NCBI RefSeq assembly: GCF_030814135.1
Contig: NZ_JAUSUQ010000003.1
Coordinates: 1 to 64,000 of the forward strand
DNA from: Caldalkalibacillus uzonensis
Lineage (GTDB): Bacteria; Bacillota; Bacilli; Caldalkalibacillales; Caldalkalibacillaceae
DNA: 64,000 nt
Reading direction: 5' to 3'
Positions 16,573 to 24,933 of this stretch are shown here, piece by piece. A program made the position numbers and the translations under genes. Below the pieces are notes generated by a model, which was not told the DNA's origin, did no database searches, and saw only the letters and a list, made by a program, of their open reading frames with translations. How positions within the stretch are numbered: the first letter of the stretch is position 1; each line of letters begins with the position of its first letter.

Positions 16573-17439
16573 ATGGTTAAAAAGGGACTGATTGCGGCCT
16601 TGGCACTGGGAGTGGGGATCAGTCTCTCGGCCTGCCGCGATGTTGATGAAACAGCGCCTTATGATACAAAATATTTCATGGCTCAAGACCAAGACGCTAC
16701 TGGTCACAGAGGAGGTGCCCACGAGGGCCCTAAAGGAAGACAATACCGCTCTTTGTACCGCGATGGTGGAGAGCGGAGAGAAGCTGATCGTTTTGGCAAC
16801 CGTTTCTTTGGCTTTGACCGTGACTCAGGATTAAGAGACCATCTGTTAGATGATGACGGGCCTCTCGGTTCCCGGCGTTTACAGGAAGAACGGCCAGGAT
16901 TTAGCCAGCCCCTTGGCTTTAGGGAATATACGGCTAATGATGCTGAAGCCAATTACCGGGGCTTCGGTGCTCAAACCTATATTGACCGCCAGCTCTTGGC
17001 CGATACGATTGCCCAAGTGCTAGTAGGCCTTCCTGACGTGGAGACCGCCACTGTACTGGTCACCGATGAAGAATGTCTCATTGGTTACACTGCCAACAGA
17101 CAGGGAGAAGAGATCGAGCAGCAAGTGGAAATGTCAGCCTTGAGTGCAGCTCCAAGATGGTACAAAGTATATGCTACTGATGATCCCCGCTTAACCGATC
17201 ATATCCGTCAAATTGCCAACGAGTATACACGAAATTTTGACCCTGAAAACTTGAATAATGAAGTTAATGCTCTTGTGGAACAACTGGGAGGTCCTCAAAC
17301 GGCCACAGAGCAGGAACAAAAACTGAGGGAAAATAACAAGACCCGTATGAGACCGGAAGAAATAGACAAAGAAAATCCCACCGAGCGTAACCAGAGGTTT
17401 GGCAACCTAAACCGCAAGGGAAACATTAACCAGCAATAG
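16573..17439 (+). CDS. yutC: YhcN/YlaJ-type sporulation lipoprotein (YutC-like)
   Basis: A 288-aa lipoprotein from ATG 16573, nine bases behind GGAGG; the in-frame ATG at 16567 is too close to that site. The signal peptide ends ISLSAC. A low-complexity, Arg/Gly/Asp-rich stretch follows, then the YhcN/YlaJ domain (RQLLADTIAQVLVGLPDVET, VLVTDEECLIGYT, DPRLTDHIRQIANEY). Family members are forespore or spore-associated lipoproteins. Its place beside yutD and lipA matches yutC. A terminator at 17464 ends it. Confidence 0.85.
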   Translation: MVKKGLIAALALGVGISLSACRDVDETAPYDTKYFMAQDQDATGHRGGAHEGPKGRQYRSLYRDGGERREADRFGNRFFGFDRDSGLRDHLLDDDGPLGSRRLQEERPGFSQPLGFREYTANDAEANYRGFGAQTYIDRQLLADTIAQVLVGLPDVETATVLVTDEECLIGYTANRQGEEIEQQVEMSALSAAPRWYKVYATDDPRLTDHIRQIANEYTRNFDPENLNNEVNALVEQLGGPQTATEQEQKLRENNKTRMRPEEIDKENPTERNQRFGNLNRKGNINQQ

Positions 17440-17463
17440 GGTAAAGTAGATCTAAAATTTTTT

Positions 17464-17493
17464 GGCGACCCCTACAGGTCGCCATTCTTCTTT
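17464..17493 (+). terminator. Terminator between yutC and lipA
   Basis: GGCGACC, loop CCTACA, GGTCGCC, then ATTCTTCTTT. It mainly serves yutC. Confidence 0.8.
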
Positions 17494-17506
17494 CTACAAA
17501 ATACGC

Positions 17507-18406
17507 TTAATTGTATGTGTTTGCTTCCGCTGATTGCACCTGTTCGTGTGCATGGTAAGAGGAACGGACAAGGGGACCTGATTCCACATGTTTAAAGCCC
17601 CGTTTGTAGCCTTCTTCCCTCAAGCGGTCAAAATCATCAGGGTGCCAGTACTTGACCACTTTCAAATGGCCTTTGGTGGGCTGCAAATATTGGCCGATCG
17701 TGAGAATATCCACATCATGGGCACGCAGATCATCCATCGCTTCCAAAATTTCCTCGTATGTTTCTCCAACGCCAATCATGATACTGGATTTGGTGGGAAT
17801 GGACGGTTGCATTTCCTTAGCCCGCTTTAACAAGCGCAATGAACGGTCATACTTGGCCCGGGCCCGAACACGGTCGGATAAGCGGCGGACTGTCTCAATA
17901 TTGTGGTTTAAAATATCCGGTTTGGCGTCCATGACAATTTGCAATGCTTCATCACTGCCCATGAAATCTGGAATGAGCACTTCTACACTACATAAAGGGA
18001 GCCGTTTGCGGATGGCCTTAATGGTCTCGGCAAAAATGGTAGCCCCCCCGTCCTTCAAGTCATCCCTAGCCACAGAAGTGACAACGCAGTGCTTCAGATT
18101 CATTTGTTCAGCCGCTTGGGCCACCCGCTCCGGTTCAGCCCAATCCAATTCTGTCGGCAGGCCGGTTTTAACTGCACAAAAGCGGCAGGCGCGGGTACAA
18201 ATATCCCCAAGAATCATAAAGGTAGCGGTTTTATGAACAGCCCAACACTCATAGATGTTAGGGCAACGAGCCTCTTCACAAACGGTATGTAAACTCTTGG
18301 AACGCATCATGCGCTTCAATTCATGATAGTTCTCATTGGTATTTAATTTTATCTTCAGCCACTCAGGCTTGCGCTCAAACTTGGATTCTGGCTTGCATCC
18401 GGACAT
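17507..18406 (-). CDS. lipA: Lipoyl synthase LipA
   Basis: A 299-aa radical-SAM enzyme. The auxiliary cluster motif is [12 protein letters not shown] (CX4CX5C) and the radical-SAM cluster motif CTRACRFC (CX3CX2C). [26 protein letters not shown] and [11 protein letters not shown]-like ([13 protein letters not shown]) segments are typical, as is the C-terminal RSSYHA that supplies the auxiliary-cluster Ser ligand. It inserts two sulfurs into octanoyl groups on E2 or GcvH proteins. The ATG follows AAGGAG. Confidence 0.96.
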   Translation of the reverse strand: MSGCKPESKFERKPEWLKIKLNTNENYHELKRMMRSKSLHTVCEEARCPNIYECWAVHKTATFMILGDICTRACRFCAVKTGLPTELDWAEPERVAQAAEQMNLKHCVVTSVARDDLKDGGATIFAETIKAIRKRLPLCSVEVLIPDFMGSDEALQIVMDAKPDILNHNIETVRRLSDRVRARAKYDRSLRLLKRAKEMQPSIPTKSSIMIGVGETYEEILEAMDDLRAHDVDILTIGQYLQPTKGHLKVVKYWHPDDFDRLREEGYKRGFKHVESGPLVRSSYHAHEQVQSAEANTYN

Positions 18407-18612
18407 AAGTAGACACTCCTTTATTCATAAGGCTTATCATGCTACGATAACATCTCTATTATACCCTTTTTTGCGTCTCAGACCAAATAGGAGGCAGCAA
18501 TGGTACATGACTTGCCATGAAGTGGCATTATGAATCTTTCCGTTCCAAACCAAACTAAAACATGTGAAACAGAAGGCATAAAGTTTGAATGAAGAAAATG
18601 GAGGTTGTCCCC

Positions 18613-19635
18613 GTGAAACGCAGCATCCTGTACTTGCTGGCGATCATTGTGCTGTTATTTTCTTTATTCCCTGCTCAAGGTTTGGCTAACATGAAATCAA
18701 ACCAAGGGCTCAATGAAGAGGACTTGCCTACAGAGCGGATGGCTCTGTATCTAAAATATGAAGCGCTGACAGGAGTGCCTTGGTATTATTTGGCTGCGGT
18801 TGATCAGTTTGAGCGTAATATTGCCCGTGTCCGCAAGGATATACCTGAACGGGACTCCTTAATTGCCATCTATTTCAGCTCAGACGACTGGGCAGGACCG
18901 CTTAACCCCAATCCTGATGATGATGAGCCGGAAACGATTCAGTTTTTTGGTGGAAAAGGATTGGACGGAAATGGAGATGGCAAAGCAAACCGCTCAGATG
19001 ATGAAGACGTGTTATATACCATGAGCGTTCATCTGGCCCAGTATGGCCCGGCTGAAGAAGATTTTCGCATTGCCCTGTGGGATTATTACAAGCGGGAACA
19101 ATCAGTGAACATCATCCTGACCATTGCCCAGATATTTAAACATTATGGACGCTTGGATCTGGATCAAAAAATGTTCCCCATTCCATTGCAATATAACTAC
19201 AGTTACCGCAGCACCTGGGGTGACCGCCGCGGCTGGGGTGGGCGGCGGATCCACGAAGGTACGGACATATTTGCCGGATACGGTACCCCTGTGCGGTCCA
19301 CCACCTACGGAAAAGTCGAAGTAATGGGCTGGAACAAGTATGGTGGCTGGCGAGTAGGTATCCGAGACATTTACAACAACTACCATTATTTCGCTCACTT
19401 ATCCAGTTTTAACAAAGAGATCAAGGAAGGCGACTTAGTTGAACCGGGCACCGTCATCGGCTACGTGGGTAGCAGTGGGTACGGAAAGCCTGGAACCAGC
19501 GGAAAATTCCCTCCCCATCTCCACTACGGCATTTACAAGGATAACGGCCGGACAGAATGGTCCTTTGACCCCTACCCCTTGCTGCGGCGCTGGGAGCTGG
19601 CCGAGCGGAAAAGACGCCAGAAAGGACGGCGTTAA
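18613..19635 (+). CDS. lytH: LytH-type M23 endopeptidase (YunA)
   Basis: A 340-aa secreted peptidase from GTG 18613, eight bases after GGAGG; the ATG at 18589 has a poor site. It has an N-terminal signal (SILYLLAIIVLLFSLFPAQG), a helical middle domain (ALTGVPWYYLAAVDQFERNI) and a C-terminal LytM/M23 domain with HEGTD, YFAH and HLHYG as zinc and catalytic residues. LytH removes L-alanine side peptides in spore cortex peptidoglycan. The facing yunB is another sporulation gene. Confidence 0.92.
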   Translation: MKRSILYLLAIIVLLFSLFPAQGLANMKSNQGLNEEDLPTERMALYLKYEALTGVPWYYLAAVDQFERNIARVRKDIPERDSLIAIYFSSDDWAGPLNPNPDDDEPETIQFFGGKGLDGNGDGKANRSDDEDVLYTMSVHLAQYGPAEEDFRIALWDYYKREQSVNIILTIAQIFKHYGRLDLDQKMFPIPLQYNYSYRSTWGDRRGWGGRRIHEGTDIFAGYGTPVRSTTYGKVEVMGWNKYGGWRVGIRDIYNNYHYFAHLSSFNKEIKEGDLVEPGTVIGYVGSSGYGKPGTSGKFPPHLHYGIYKDNGRTEWSFDPYPLLRRWELAERKRRQKGRR

Positions 19636-19640
19636 AAATC

Positions 19641-20351
19641 TTACCTTTCTTCCGTCATATCGTCCACGGGAATGGAAATGGGAGGTTGAGTCACTTGGCC
19701 GTCACTCCCCTGAAAATAGACATTGGGCACCTCACCCTGTAATAAATGCCATTCAATGGGATATCTTGTGCTCACCACAGCCTCATCGGAGGAAAAGGGG
19801 ATCACAATGCGCACATCTGCTTCAATTTCGATATAGGCTGTCACCATGACCATATTGATCCCCGCTTCTTCCAACTCAACGGTGATATCTGCTTTGGCGA
19901 AGCCAATGGGAAACAGGCTGACAGGCACTCTAGGACCAAACTGGGCCAAAATATTACTGTCCAGCGCCTGGCCAAGGGGAATTTGAAGGGGTTCCTTCTC
20001 CAGCTGGAGCAACTCAAAATTGGCCCGTTCAATCACTTGGTTTAAAATCCTAGCCTGATTTCTTGAGTTAAATGAAATCAGCTGGGTTTTCCCATCATTG
20101 GACCTTTCAATGTTCAACACACCGCCATCATCAAATTCTTCACTGATTTTTTTGGAAATGGCTTCGTTGATCGCCAAAGTGGCCATTTGCTTCACATAGG
20201 TATTGGCGATTTCAATCAAAGCCGGTTCCAAATTGCGCTCCACAAAAACAAAGCCTAGCACTGACATGAACGTGAACAGGAGCAATATGATCAGAAAAAG
20301 GTATTTTTTCTTTAAGGGGCCTCCTTTTTTGACTTTAAACCGGCGTGCCAT
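19641..20351 (-). CDS. yunB: Sporulation protein YunB
   Basis: A 236-aa protein from ATG 20351 behind GGGGGGTGGGG. A basic N-terminus and one transmembrane helix (YLFLIILLLFTFMSVLGFVF) are followed by an extracytoplasmic domain with LGQALDSNILAQFGPRVPVS and NMVMVTAYIEIEADVRIVIP. YunB is a mother-cell sporulation protein of unclear biochemical role, with weak likeness to SpoIIR/YtrI-class secreted proteins. It converges with lytH. Confidence 0.88.
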   Translation of the reverse strand: MARRFKVKKGGPLKKKYLFLIILLLFTFMSVLGFVFVERNLEPALIEIANTYVKQMATLAINEAISKKISEEFDDGGVLNIERSNDGKTQLISFNSRNQARILNQVIERANFELLQLEKEPLQIPLGQALDSNILAQFGPRVPVSLFPIGFAKADITVELEEAGINMVMVTAYIEIEADVRIVIPFSSDEAVVSTRYPIEWHLLQGEVPNVYFQGSDGQVTQPPISIPVDDMTEER

Positions 20352-20419
20352 ATCCCCACCCCCCTGCATCTATGTGTATGCATATTGGCTTGTCTATCTG
20401 GACAAATTTTTTGGAATCA

Positions 20420-20441
20420 AAAGTTGAACTAAGGCAACTTT
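20420..20441. promoter_or_regulatory. Palindromic operator 1, MntR/DtxR-like
   Basis: AAAGTTG and CAACTTT flank AACTAAGG. The site lies immediately upstream of the -35 box. The GGCAAC core is shared with the second palindrome. Confidence 0.6.
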
Positions 20442-20447
20442 TTTATA

Positions 20448-20476
20448 TTGACTAAACTTTTGATTCGTTGTAAACT
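20448..20476 (+). promoter_or_regulatory. Sigma-A promoter of the metal ABC operon
   Basis: TTGACT and TAAACT are separated by 17 bases. The start point would lie some 200 bases before the first gene. Confidence 0.65.
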
Positions 20477-20592
20477 AAAACTGGGCAATAATTATAAGCA
20501 CCAGGTGTCATGCTTTTCAGTACCTGCATAACTTAACTATATACTTTGCAGCAATACACCTTCGCGTTAGCGATTTTTCTTTCACTCTAAAT

Positions 20593-20608
20593 GTTGCCCT
20601 GGGGCAAC
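20593..20608. promoter_or_regulatory. Palindromic operator 2, MntR/DtxR-like
   Basis: GTTGCCCTGGGGCAAC is a perfect palindrome in the leader, 75 bases before the start codon. Confidence 0.6.
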
Positions 20609-20683
20609 TTTATTGGCAAAGACAAACAAAGGTGTCCATGATTTTACAAGTAAGCAGTGACAAAACAGTAGGGGGAATCACAC

Positions 20684-21442
20684 ATGTCTCACACGGTCGT
20701 TGAAGTGCAAAATTTATCAGTGGCCTATCATGATGAAATGGCCTTGCAACAGGTTTCGTTTACGGTGACTAATCAAACACTGGTGGGGATCATCGGCCCT
20801 AACGGTGCGGGAAAATCCACCTTGATCAAAGCGATCATGGGACTGGTTCCTTCCTTAACAGGAAAAGTCACTATCTTTAACCAGCCGGTCTCAAAAGTAC
20901 GCAAACGTATTGCTTATGTGCCTCAGCGCAATACCATCGATCAGGATTTTCCAGTTCTAGTGGAAGATGTGGTCTTGATGGGGCGTTATCCCCACCTGAA
21001 ATGGTGGCAACGCCCGACAGCCAAAGACAGGCAGATTGCTGAGCAATGCCTTGAGCAAGTTGGGATGCTGAACCTGCGCAAACGCCAAATTGGTGAGCTT
21101 TCCGGCGGGCAGCAGCAACGTGTTTTTTTAGCCCGTGCACTGGCTCAGGAGGCAGACTTATTCTTCCTTGATGAACCATTTGCCGGAATCGATATCACCA
21201 GTGAACAGATTATCATTAATTTGCTGCGGACACTGCGTGAGAAGGGTAAAACATTGTTTGTGGTTCACCATGACTTGAGTAAAGTGGAAGAGTACTTTGA
21301 CCAGATTGTGTTGTTAAATAAACAGCTGATTGGTTACGGTGCCAAAGAAGAGGTCTTTCAGCTTGATTTAATCAGCAAAGCCTATAACGGGCAAGTCGCT
21401 TTGGTGGGTAAGCGTGACAGTGCACTGGTGGTGAGCGGATAA
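20684..21442 (+). CDS. mntB: Manganese/zinc-type ABC transporter ATPase
   Basis: A 252-aa ABC ATPase: GPNGAGKST (Walker A), LSGGQQQRVFLARAL (signature), LFFLDEPFAGID (Walker B) and VVHHDLS (H-loop). It energises the permease that begins at its last stop base (TAATG overlap). The manganese assignment comes from the binding protein downstream and the MntR-like palindromes upstream; zinc is the alternative. It works in the cytoplasm as a homodimer. Confidence 0.88.
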   Translation: MSHTVVEVQNLSVAYHDEMALQQVSFTVTNQTLVGIIGPNGAGKSTLIKAIMGLVPSLTGKVTIFNQPVSKVRKRIAYVPQRNTIDQDFPVLVEDVVLMGRYPHLKWWQRPTAKDRQIAEQCLEQVGMLNLRKRQIGELSGGQQQRVFLARALAQEADLFFLDEPFAGIDITSEQIIINLLRTLREKGKTLFVVHHDLSKVEEYFDQIVLLNKQLIGYGAKEEVFQLDLISKAYNGQVALVGKRDSALVVSG

Positions 21443-22326
21443 TGGATAACTTGTCCTTCTTCCTGTCAGCTGTAGGGCAGTATACCTACTTGCAACATGC
21501 CTTGCTAGCCGGGATTCTGGTTGGTATCATCTGTGGGGTGGTAGGTTGTTTCATTATTTTACGGGGCATGGCCTTAATGGGTGACGCCATTTCCCATGCC
21601 GTATTGCCCGGTGTCGTCGTCGCCTATATGCTGGGAGCCAGCTATTTTATCGGTGCGGTAATCACCGGGGTGTTAACGGCCTTGGCCATCGGCTATGTTT
21701 CCCAAAACAGCCGCATCAAAGAAGATTCCTCCATTGGCATCATGTTTACCGCTGCCTTTGCTTTGGGAGTTGTACTGATTACCTTAAACAGGGGGACAGG
21801 AGTCGACTTGTGGCACATTTTATTTGGCAATGTGCTGGCTGTCTCCCGTGCAGACTTGTGGCTCACAGTCATTATAGGACTGGTTGTGATCAGCGGCATC
21901 ATACTCTTTTACCGTCCCCTGCTGCTCAGCACATTTGATCCCACGATGGCCAAAGCAATCGGCTATTCGACTAAGCTTATCCATTATGCGCTTATGTTTG
22001 CTCTGGCCCTGGTCACTGTCGCTTCACTGAAAAGTGTGGGCATCATTTTAGTGGTGGCGATGCTGATCACGCCTGGCGCAACGGCCTATTTGTTAACAGA
22101 CCGTTTGCCGGTGATGCTGGTCCTCTCAGCTGTGTTTGGTGTAATCTCTGCCATTGTTGGTGTGTATTACTCCTTTATCTATGATGTAGCCACTGGAGCA
22201 TCTATTGTGCTAGTTGCATCCGTCTTGTTTGGGATGGCATTCTTGCTATCCCCTAAGCAAGGGTTGATTACCCGTGGCTACAAACGCTGGAAAACCAAAA
22301 AGCAGACAGCGGTGTCAGAACTGTAA
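21442..22326 (+). CDS. mntC: Manganese/zinc-type ABC transporter permease
   Basis: A 294-aa ABC-3 family permease with about eight to nine membrane helices. It has ILRGMALMGDAISHAVLPGV, the conserved ISHAVLPG motif, and a second repeat FDPTMAKAIGYSTKLIHY that contacts the ATPase. It forms the membrane channel for the metal. Its start overlaps the ATPase stop by one base. Confidence 0.9.
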   Translation: MDNLSFFLSAVGQYTYLQHALLAGILVGIICGVVGCFIILRGMALMGDAISHAVLPGVVVAYMLGASYFIGAVITGVLTALAIGYVSQNSRIKEDSSIGIMFTAAFALGVVLITLNRGTGVDLWHILFGNVLAVSRADLWLTVIIGLVVISGIILFYRPLLLSTFDPTMAKAIGYSTKLIHYALMFALALVTVASLKSVGIILVVAMLITPGATAYLLTDRLPVMLVLSAVFGVISAIVGVYYSFIYDVATGASIVLVASVLFGMAFLLSPKQGLITRGYKRWKTKKQTAVSEL

Positions 22327-22359
22327 GTGACACAATGATACTTGATAGGAGGAGAAACC

Positions 22360-23346
22360 ATGTTAGTTAACAAGAAAATTTTCCTTTTGGCCCTGAGCAT
22401 GGTGCTTATTCTAAGTGTTGGCTTATTGGGCTGCACAACAGAGGAACCCGCGTCTCAGGACCAGACCAGTGAAACAGAAACGGAGCAGGGGCAGCAGGAG
22501 AACCGGAAGGAGGATGAAGGTGTCTCTAATGCTGGTGAAGGCTTACATATCGCCACCAGCTTCTCCATCTTAGCTGACATCGTCCAAAACATTATTGGTG
22601 AACGGGGCCAAGTGGAATATGTCGTTCCCATTGGCGAAGAACCTCATGAATATGAGCCTGTACCCAGTGATTTTAAAACCATTAGTGATGCCGACGTCTT
22701 TTATGTGAACGGTCTTGATCTGGAACAATGGCTGGAGAAAGTTGTGTCCAATGTGACAGATACGGAAATGGTGTCTGTGTCTGAGGGCGTCACCACCATT
22801 TCCCTGGTTGGGGAAGATGGCACAGACCCACATGCCTGGTTAAACCCCAAACATGTGATCACTTATGTGGAAATTATAACAGAGGATTTAATTGCCCGTG
22901 ATCCTGCAGGTGAGGAGATTTACCGTCAAAATTCAGAACAGTACATTGCCCAGCTGAAAGAGCTGGATGCCTGGATTGAGGAACAAGTGGCAGCGATCCC
23001 TGAGGATCATCGCGTTATTGTCATTAGTGAAAATGCATTCAAATATTTTGGGGAACGCTATGGCTTGCAAACAGAAGGGATCTGGGAACTTAATTCGCAC
23101 GAAGAAGGAACGCCCCAGCAAATTGCAAGGGTCGTTGATCTGGTTAAAGCACAAGGTATACCTGCCGTGTTTGTGGAAACAACCGTTGATCAACGTTATA
23201 TGCAACGGGTAGCCCAGGAGACTGGGGTCGATATTGCTGGAGAGGTGTACACTGATGCCGTTGGGCCTGCTGGCAGCGGAGCCGAGACCTACATTGACCT
23301 GATGAAGCACAACGTAACGGTCTTTGCGGAAGGATTAACGCCTTAG
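22360..23346 (+). CDS. mntA: Metal-binding lipoprotein of cluster A-I (Mn-type)
   Basis: A 328-aa lipoprotein from ATG 22360 after GGAGGAG; the signal ends VGLLGC. A Glu/Gln-rich linker leads to the ZnuA/PsaA fold. Probable ligands are His in EEPHEYEP, His in DPHAWLNP, Glu in VISENAFKYFGERYG and Asp in TDAVGP. Glu rather than His at the third position resembles the Mn-binding PsaA/MntA group and argues against zinc. No His-rich loop of zinc-binding ZnuA proteins is present. It delivers metal to the permease outside the membrane. Confidence 0.86.
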   Translation: MLVNKKIFLLALSMVLILSVGLLGCTTEEPASQDQTSETETEQGQQENRKEDEGVSNAGEGLHIATSFSILADIVQNIIGERGQVEYVVPIGEEPHEYEPVPSDFKTISDADVFYVNGLDLEQWLEKVVSNVTDTEMVSVSEGVTTISLVGEDGTDPHAWLNPKHVITYVEIITEDLIARDPAGEEIYRQNSEQYIAQLKELDAWIEEQVAAIPEDHRVIVISENAFKYFGERYGLQTEGIWELNSHEEGTPQQIARVVDLVKAQGIPAVFVETTVDQRYMQRVAQETGVDIAGEVYTDAVGPAGSGAETYIDLMKHNVTVFAEGLTP

Positions 23347-23382
23347 CAGACCGGGTTTAGCAAAGAAAAAACAATAAGCAAC

Positions 23383-23415
23383 AAGCGCTCCTTTTCTTGC
23401 CGAAAAGGAGCGCTT
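23383..23415. terminator. Bidirectional terminator, metal ABC operon / thyX
   Basis: AAGCGCTCCTTTTC, loop TTGCC, GAAAAGGAGCGCTT: 14-base perfect arms between two convergent genes. Confidence 0.88.
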
Positions 23416-23419
23416 TCAT

Positions 23420-24142
23420 TTAAATCTCTTCATTCTTCAACAGTTCGGAGAGGCTGTGCTCAAAATAAGGCTTCACCAACTCATACACAGCCTGGGCATA
23501 GGCTTGAAATTCAGCTTGCGCATCATGGGCCAGACGCTGGTTTAACATGTGGGCCACACTTTGCAAACTGGCTGTCCAGTACCAAGGCGTATACATGCCA
23601 TAGGCTGAGGGAAGTAACAAACGGGCTTGTTCAGGCGCAATGCCTTGTTCAAGCGCCCATTCATAATCTTTTAAGCCCTCTTCCAGCTGTTTCAGCAAGC
23701 GCTGTGTGGCTTCCCGGCCGGTATTGGGATCCACTGGCTCTGCGGACCCCTGTTTGGAATGGGCCGGTTTGCTCCGCCAGGCATTCTCAGCAGGTACATA
23801 CCACTCTGGCTCCATGGTGATATATCGTCTGGACGCTTCGTTCCAGGCATCCATCACATGATCTGAACCAACCACATATTTCCACCATTGACGGGCAATC
23901 ATCAATGGTGCATAAATTTCAAAAGAGAGCATGGCATGCCGAAAGGGAGAGGTATGGCCTTCCCTGGCTAAAAATTTAATTAAGCGAATATCTTTTTCAT
24001 CCAATTGTTTTGATTCTTTCGCATAAGAGACGCGTGCTGCGTTAACCACACGCAAGTCATCACCCATTACATCAACCAGGCGCACATACCCCTTGTCCAA
24101 GACGTCGATTTTGTGCTGCTTATCCACCACTTGTTTATCCAA
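23420..24142 (-). CDS. thyX: Flavin-dependent thymidylate synthase ThyX, divergent motif
   Basis: A 240-aa protein from TTG 24142 after AGGAGAGG. HTSPFRHAMLSFEIYAPLMI and ARQWWKY are ThyX-like, and NEASRRY matches the end of the ThyX signature. The canonical RHRX7S stretch is altered: KYV stands where RHR is expected and about ten residues (VGSDHVMDAW) precede NEASRRY. ThyX makes dTMP from dUMP with FAD, NADPH and methylenetetrahydrofolate. This form could be a recognised subclass or a paralogue; the rest of the fold is intact. Confidence 0.85.
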   Translation of the reverse strand: MDKQVVDKQHKIDVLDKGYVRLVDVMGDDLRVVNAARVSYAKESKQLDEKDIRLIKFLAREGHTSPFRHAMLSFEIYAPLMIARQWWKYVVGSDHVMDAWNEASRRYITMEPEWYVPAENAWRSKPAHSKQGSAEPVDPNTGREATQRLLKQLEEGLKDYEWALEQGIAPEQARLLLPSAYGMYTPWYWTASLQSVAHMLNQRLAHDAQAEFQAYAQAVYELVKPYFEHSLSELLKNEEI

Positions 24143-24244
24143 ACCGCATCCTCTCCTTCAGATTATCCAATACCATAGCTTATTATAAAACAATGACTGA
24201 TGAATGCAAACCCACAGTCTGCGGGCAATATACGACCACTAAAG

Positions 24245-24265
24245 GAAAAAACGGCATCGTAGCCG
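24245..24265 (-). terminator. Weak terminator after yunC
   Basis: On the minus strand CGGC-TACGAT-GCCG is followed by TTTTTT. Confidence 0.6.
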
Positions 24266-24270
24266 CCCCT

Positions 24271-24576
24271 TTAAAGCATTTTTAGAATAGCGTCCTTCCC
24301 TTTCATTCCTGCCTTGATACCCAATTTTTCAGCGGCAAGGGTCACTGATTCCAACGGGGCTTCCAGTAATTGCTCGATGTTGCGCACCCCAACAGCCCTG
24401 CCAGCAATAATTCCCCGGTCAGCCACCTTGTCGTTTAACAACTGCACATCCAGGGCCCCGCACATAATATACCCTTTGGCCGTGGTTACCACCAGCAAGT
24501 TGGTTTTGGGCAGTTTGACCTCGATAGCAAGCACTTGCCGGCCTTCTACTTCTATTGGTGTTAAGGACATCATCAT
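24271..24576 (-). CDS. yunC: YunC (DUF1805)
   Basis: A 101-aa protein with VKLPKTNLLVVTTAKGYIMC, GALDVQLLNDKVADRGIIAG and RAVGVRNIEQLLEAPL, closely following the DUF1805 signature. Structures of the family show a small alpha/beta protein of unknown role. The start follows AGAGGTGATCG. Confidence 0.92.
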   Translation of the reverse strand: MMMSLTPIEVEGRQVLAIEVKLPKTNLLVVTTAKGYIMCGALDVQLLNDKVADRGIIAGRAVGVRNIEQLLEAPLESVTLAAEKLGIKAGMKGKDAILKML

Positions 24577-24678
24577 CGATCACCTCTGCTCCTCACTTTT
24601 CACTAGTAACCTATGACCCGTTAAGTAAAAAGGTGAGGGAAAAGAGATCGGCTCCAGCCCTTAGTTAAAGATCCATCC

Positions 24679-24933
24679 TCAGTGTAGTCTCTCTTTGTCC
24701 TCTGGCGAACGGTGCTGCCCCACTCCTTCCCGTGCCATTTTTTCTTTGAGCTGGTCAATCAGGAACTGGCCCACCATTTGATATACTTCCTCATCACTCA
24801 TTTCTGTGATCAGCCTCATTAAATCCTCACGGCTATGTTCCTGGAGCGTGTACAGGACGAGAGCAACGGCATCTTCTTCATCCCCTGTTAACTTTTCCTT
24901 GTAAAATTCATATAAATCGTCAATAAATTTCAT
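24679..24933 (-). CDS. Small conserved Bacillales protein (DUF6154-like)
   Basis: An 84-aa acidic helical protein: MKFIDDLYEFYKEKLTGDEE, then REDLMRLITEMSDEEVYQMV. The ATG overlaps the yunD stop by four bases, so it is translationally coupled to yunD. The assignment to DUF6154 is from memory of the N-terminal pattern and is tentative; no catalytic motif is visible. Confidence 0.6.
   Translation of the reverse strand: MKFIDDLYEFYKEKLTGDEEDAVALVLYTLQEHSREDLMRLITEMSDEEVYQMVGQFLIDQLKEKMAREGVGQHRSPEDKERLH

Larger units (their letters stand above)
20352..20683. other. Regulatory region of the manganese-type ABC operon
   Basis: This 332-base gap holds two related palindromes and a sigma-A promoter, listed separately. 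No coding frame is seen. Confidence 0.7.

Noticed and set aside
20684-23346. Zinc-specific ZnuABC system
   Set aside because: No His-rich loop in the binding protein, Glu at the third ligand, and no Zur-type palindrome; manganese fits better but zinc is not excluded.
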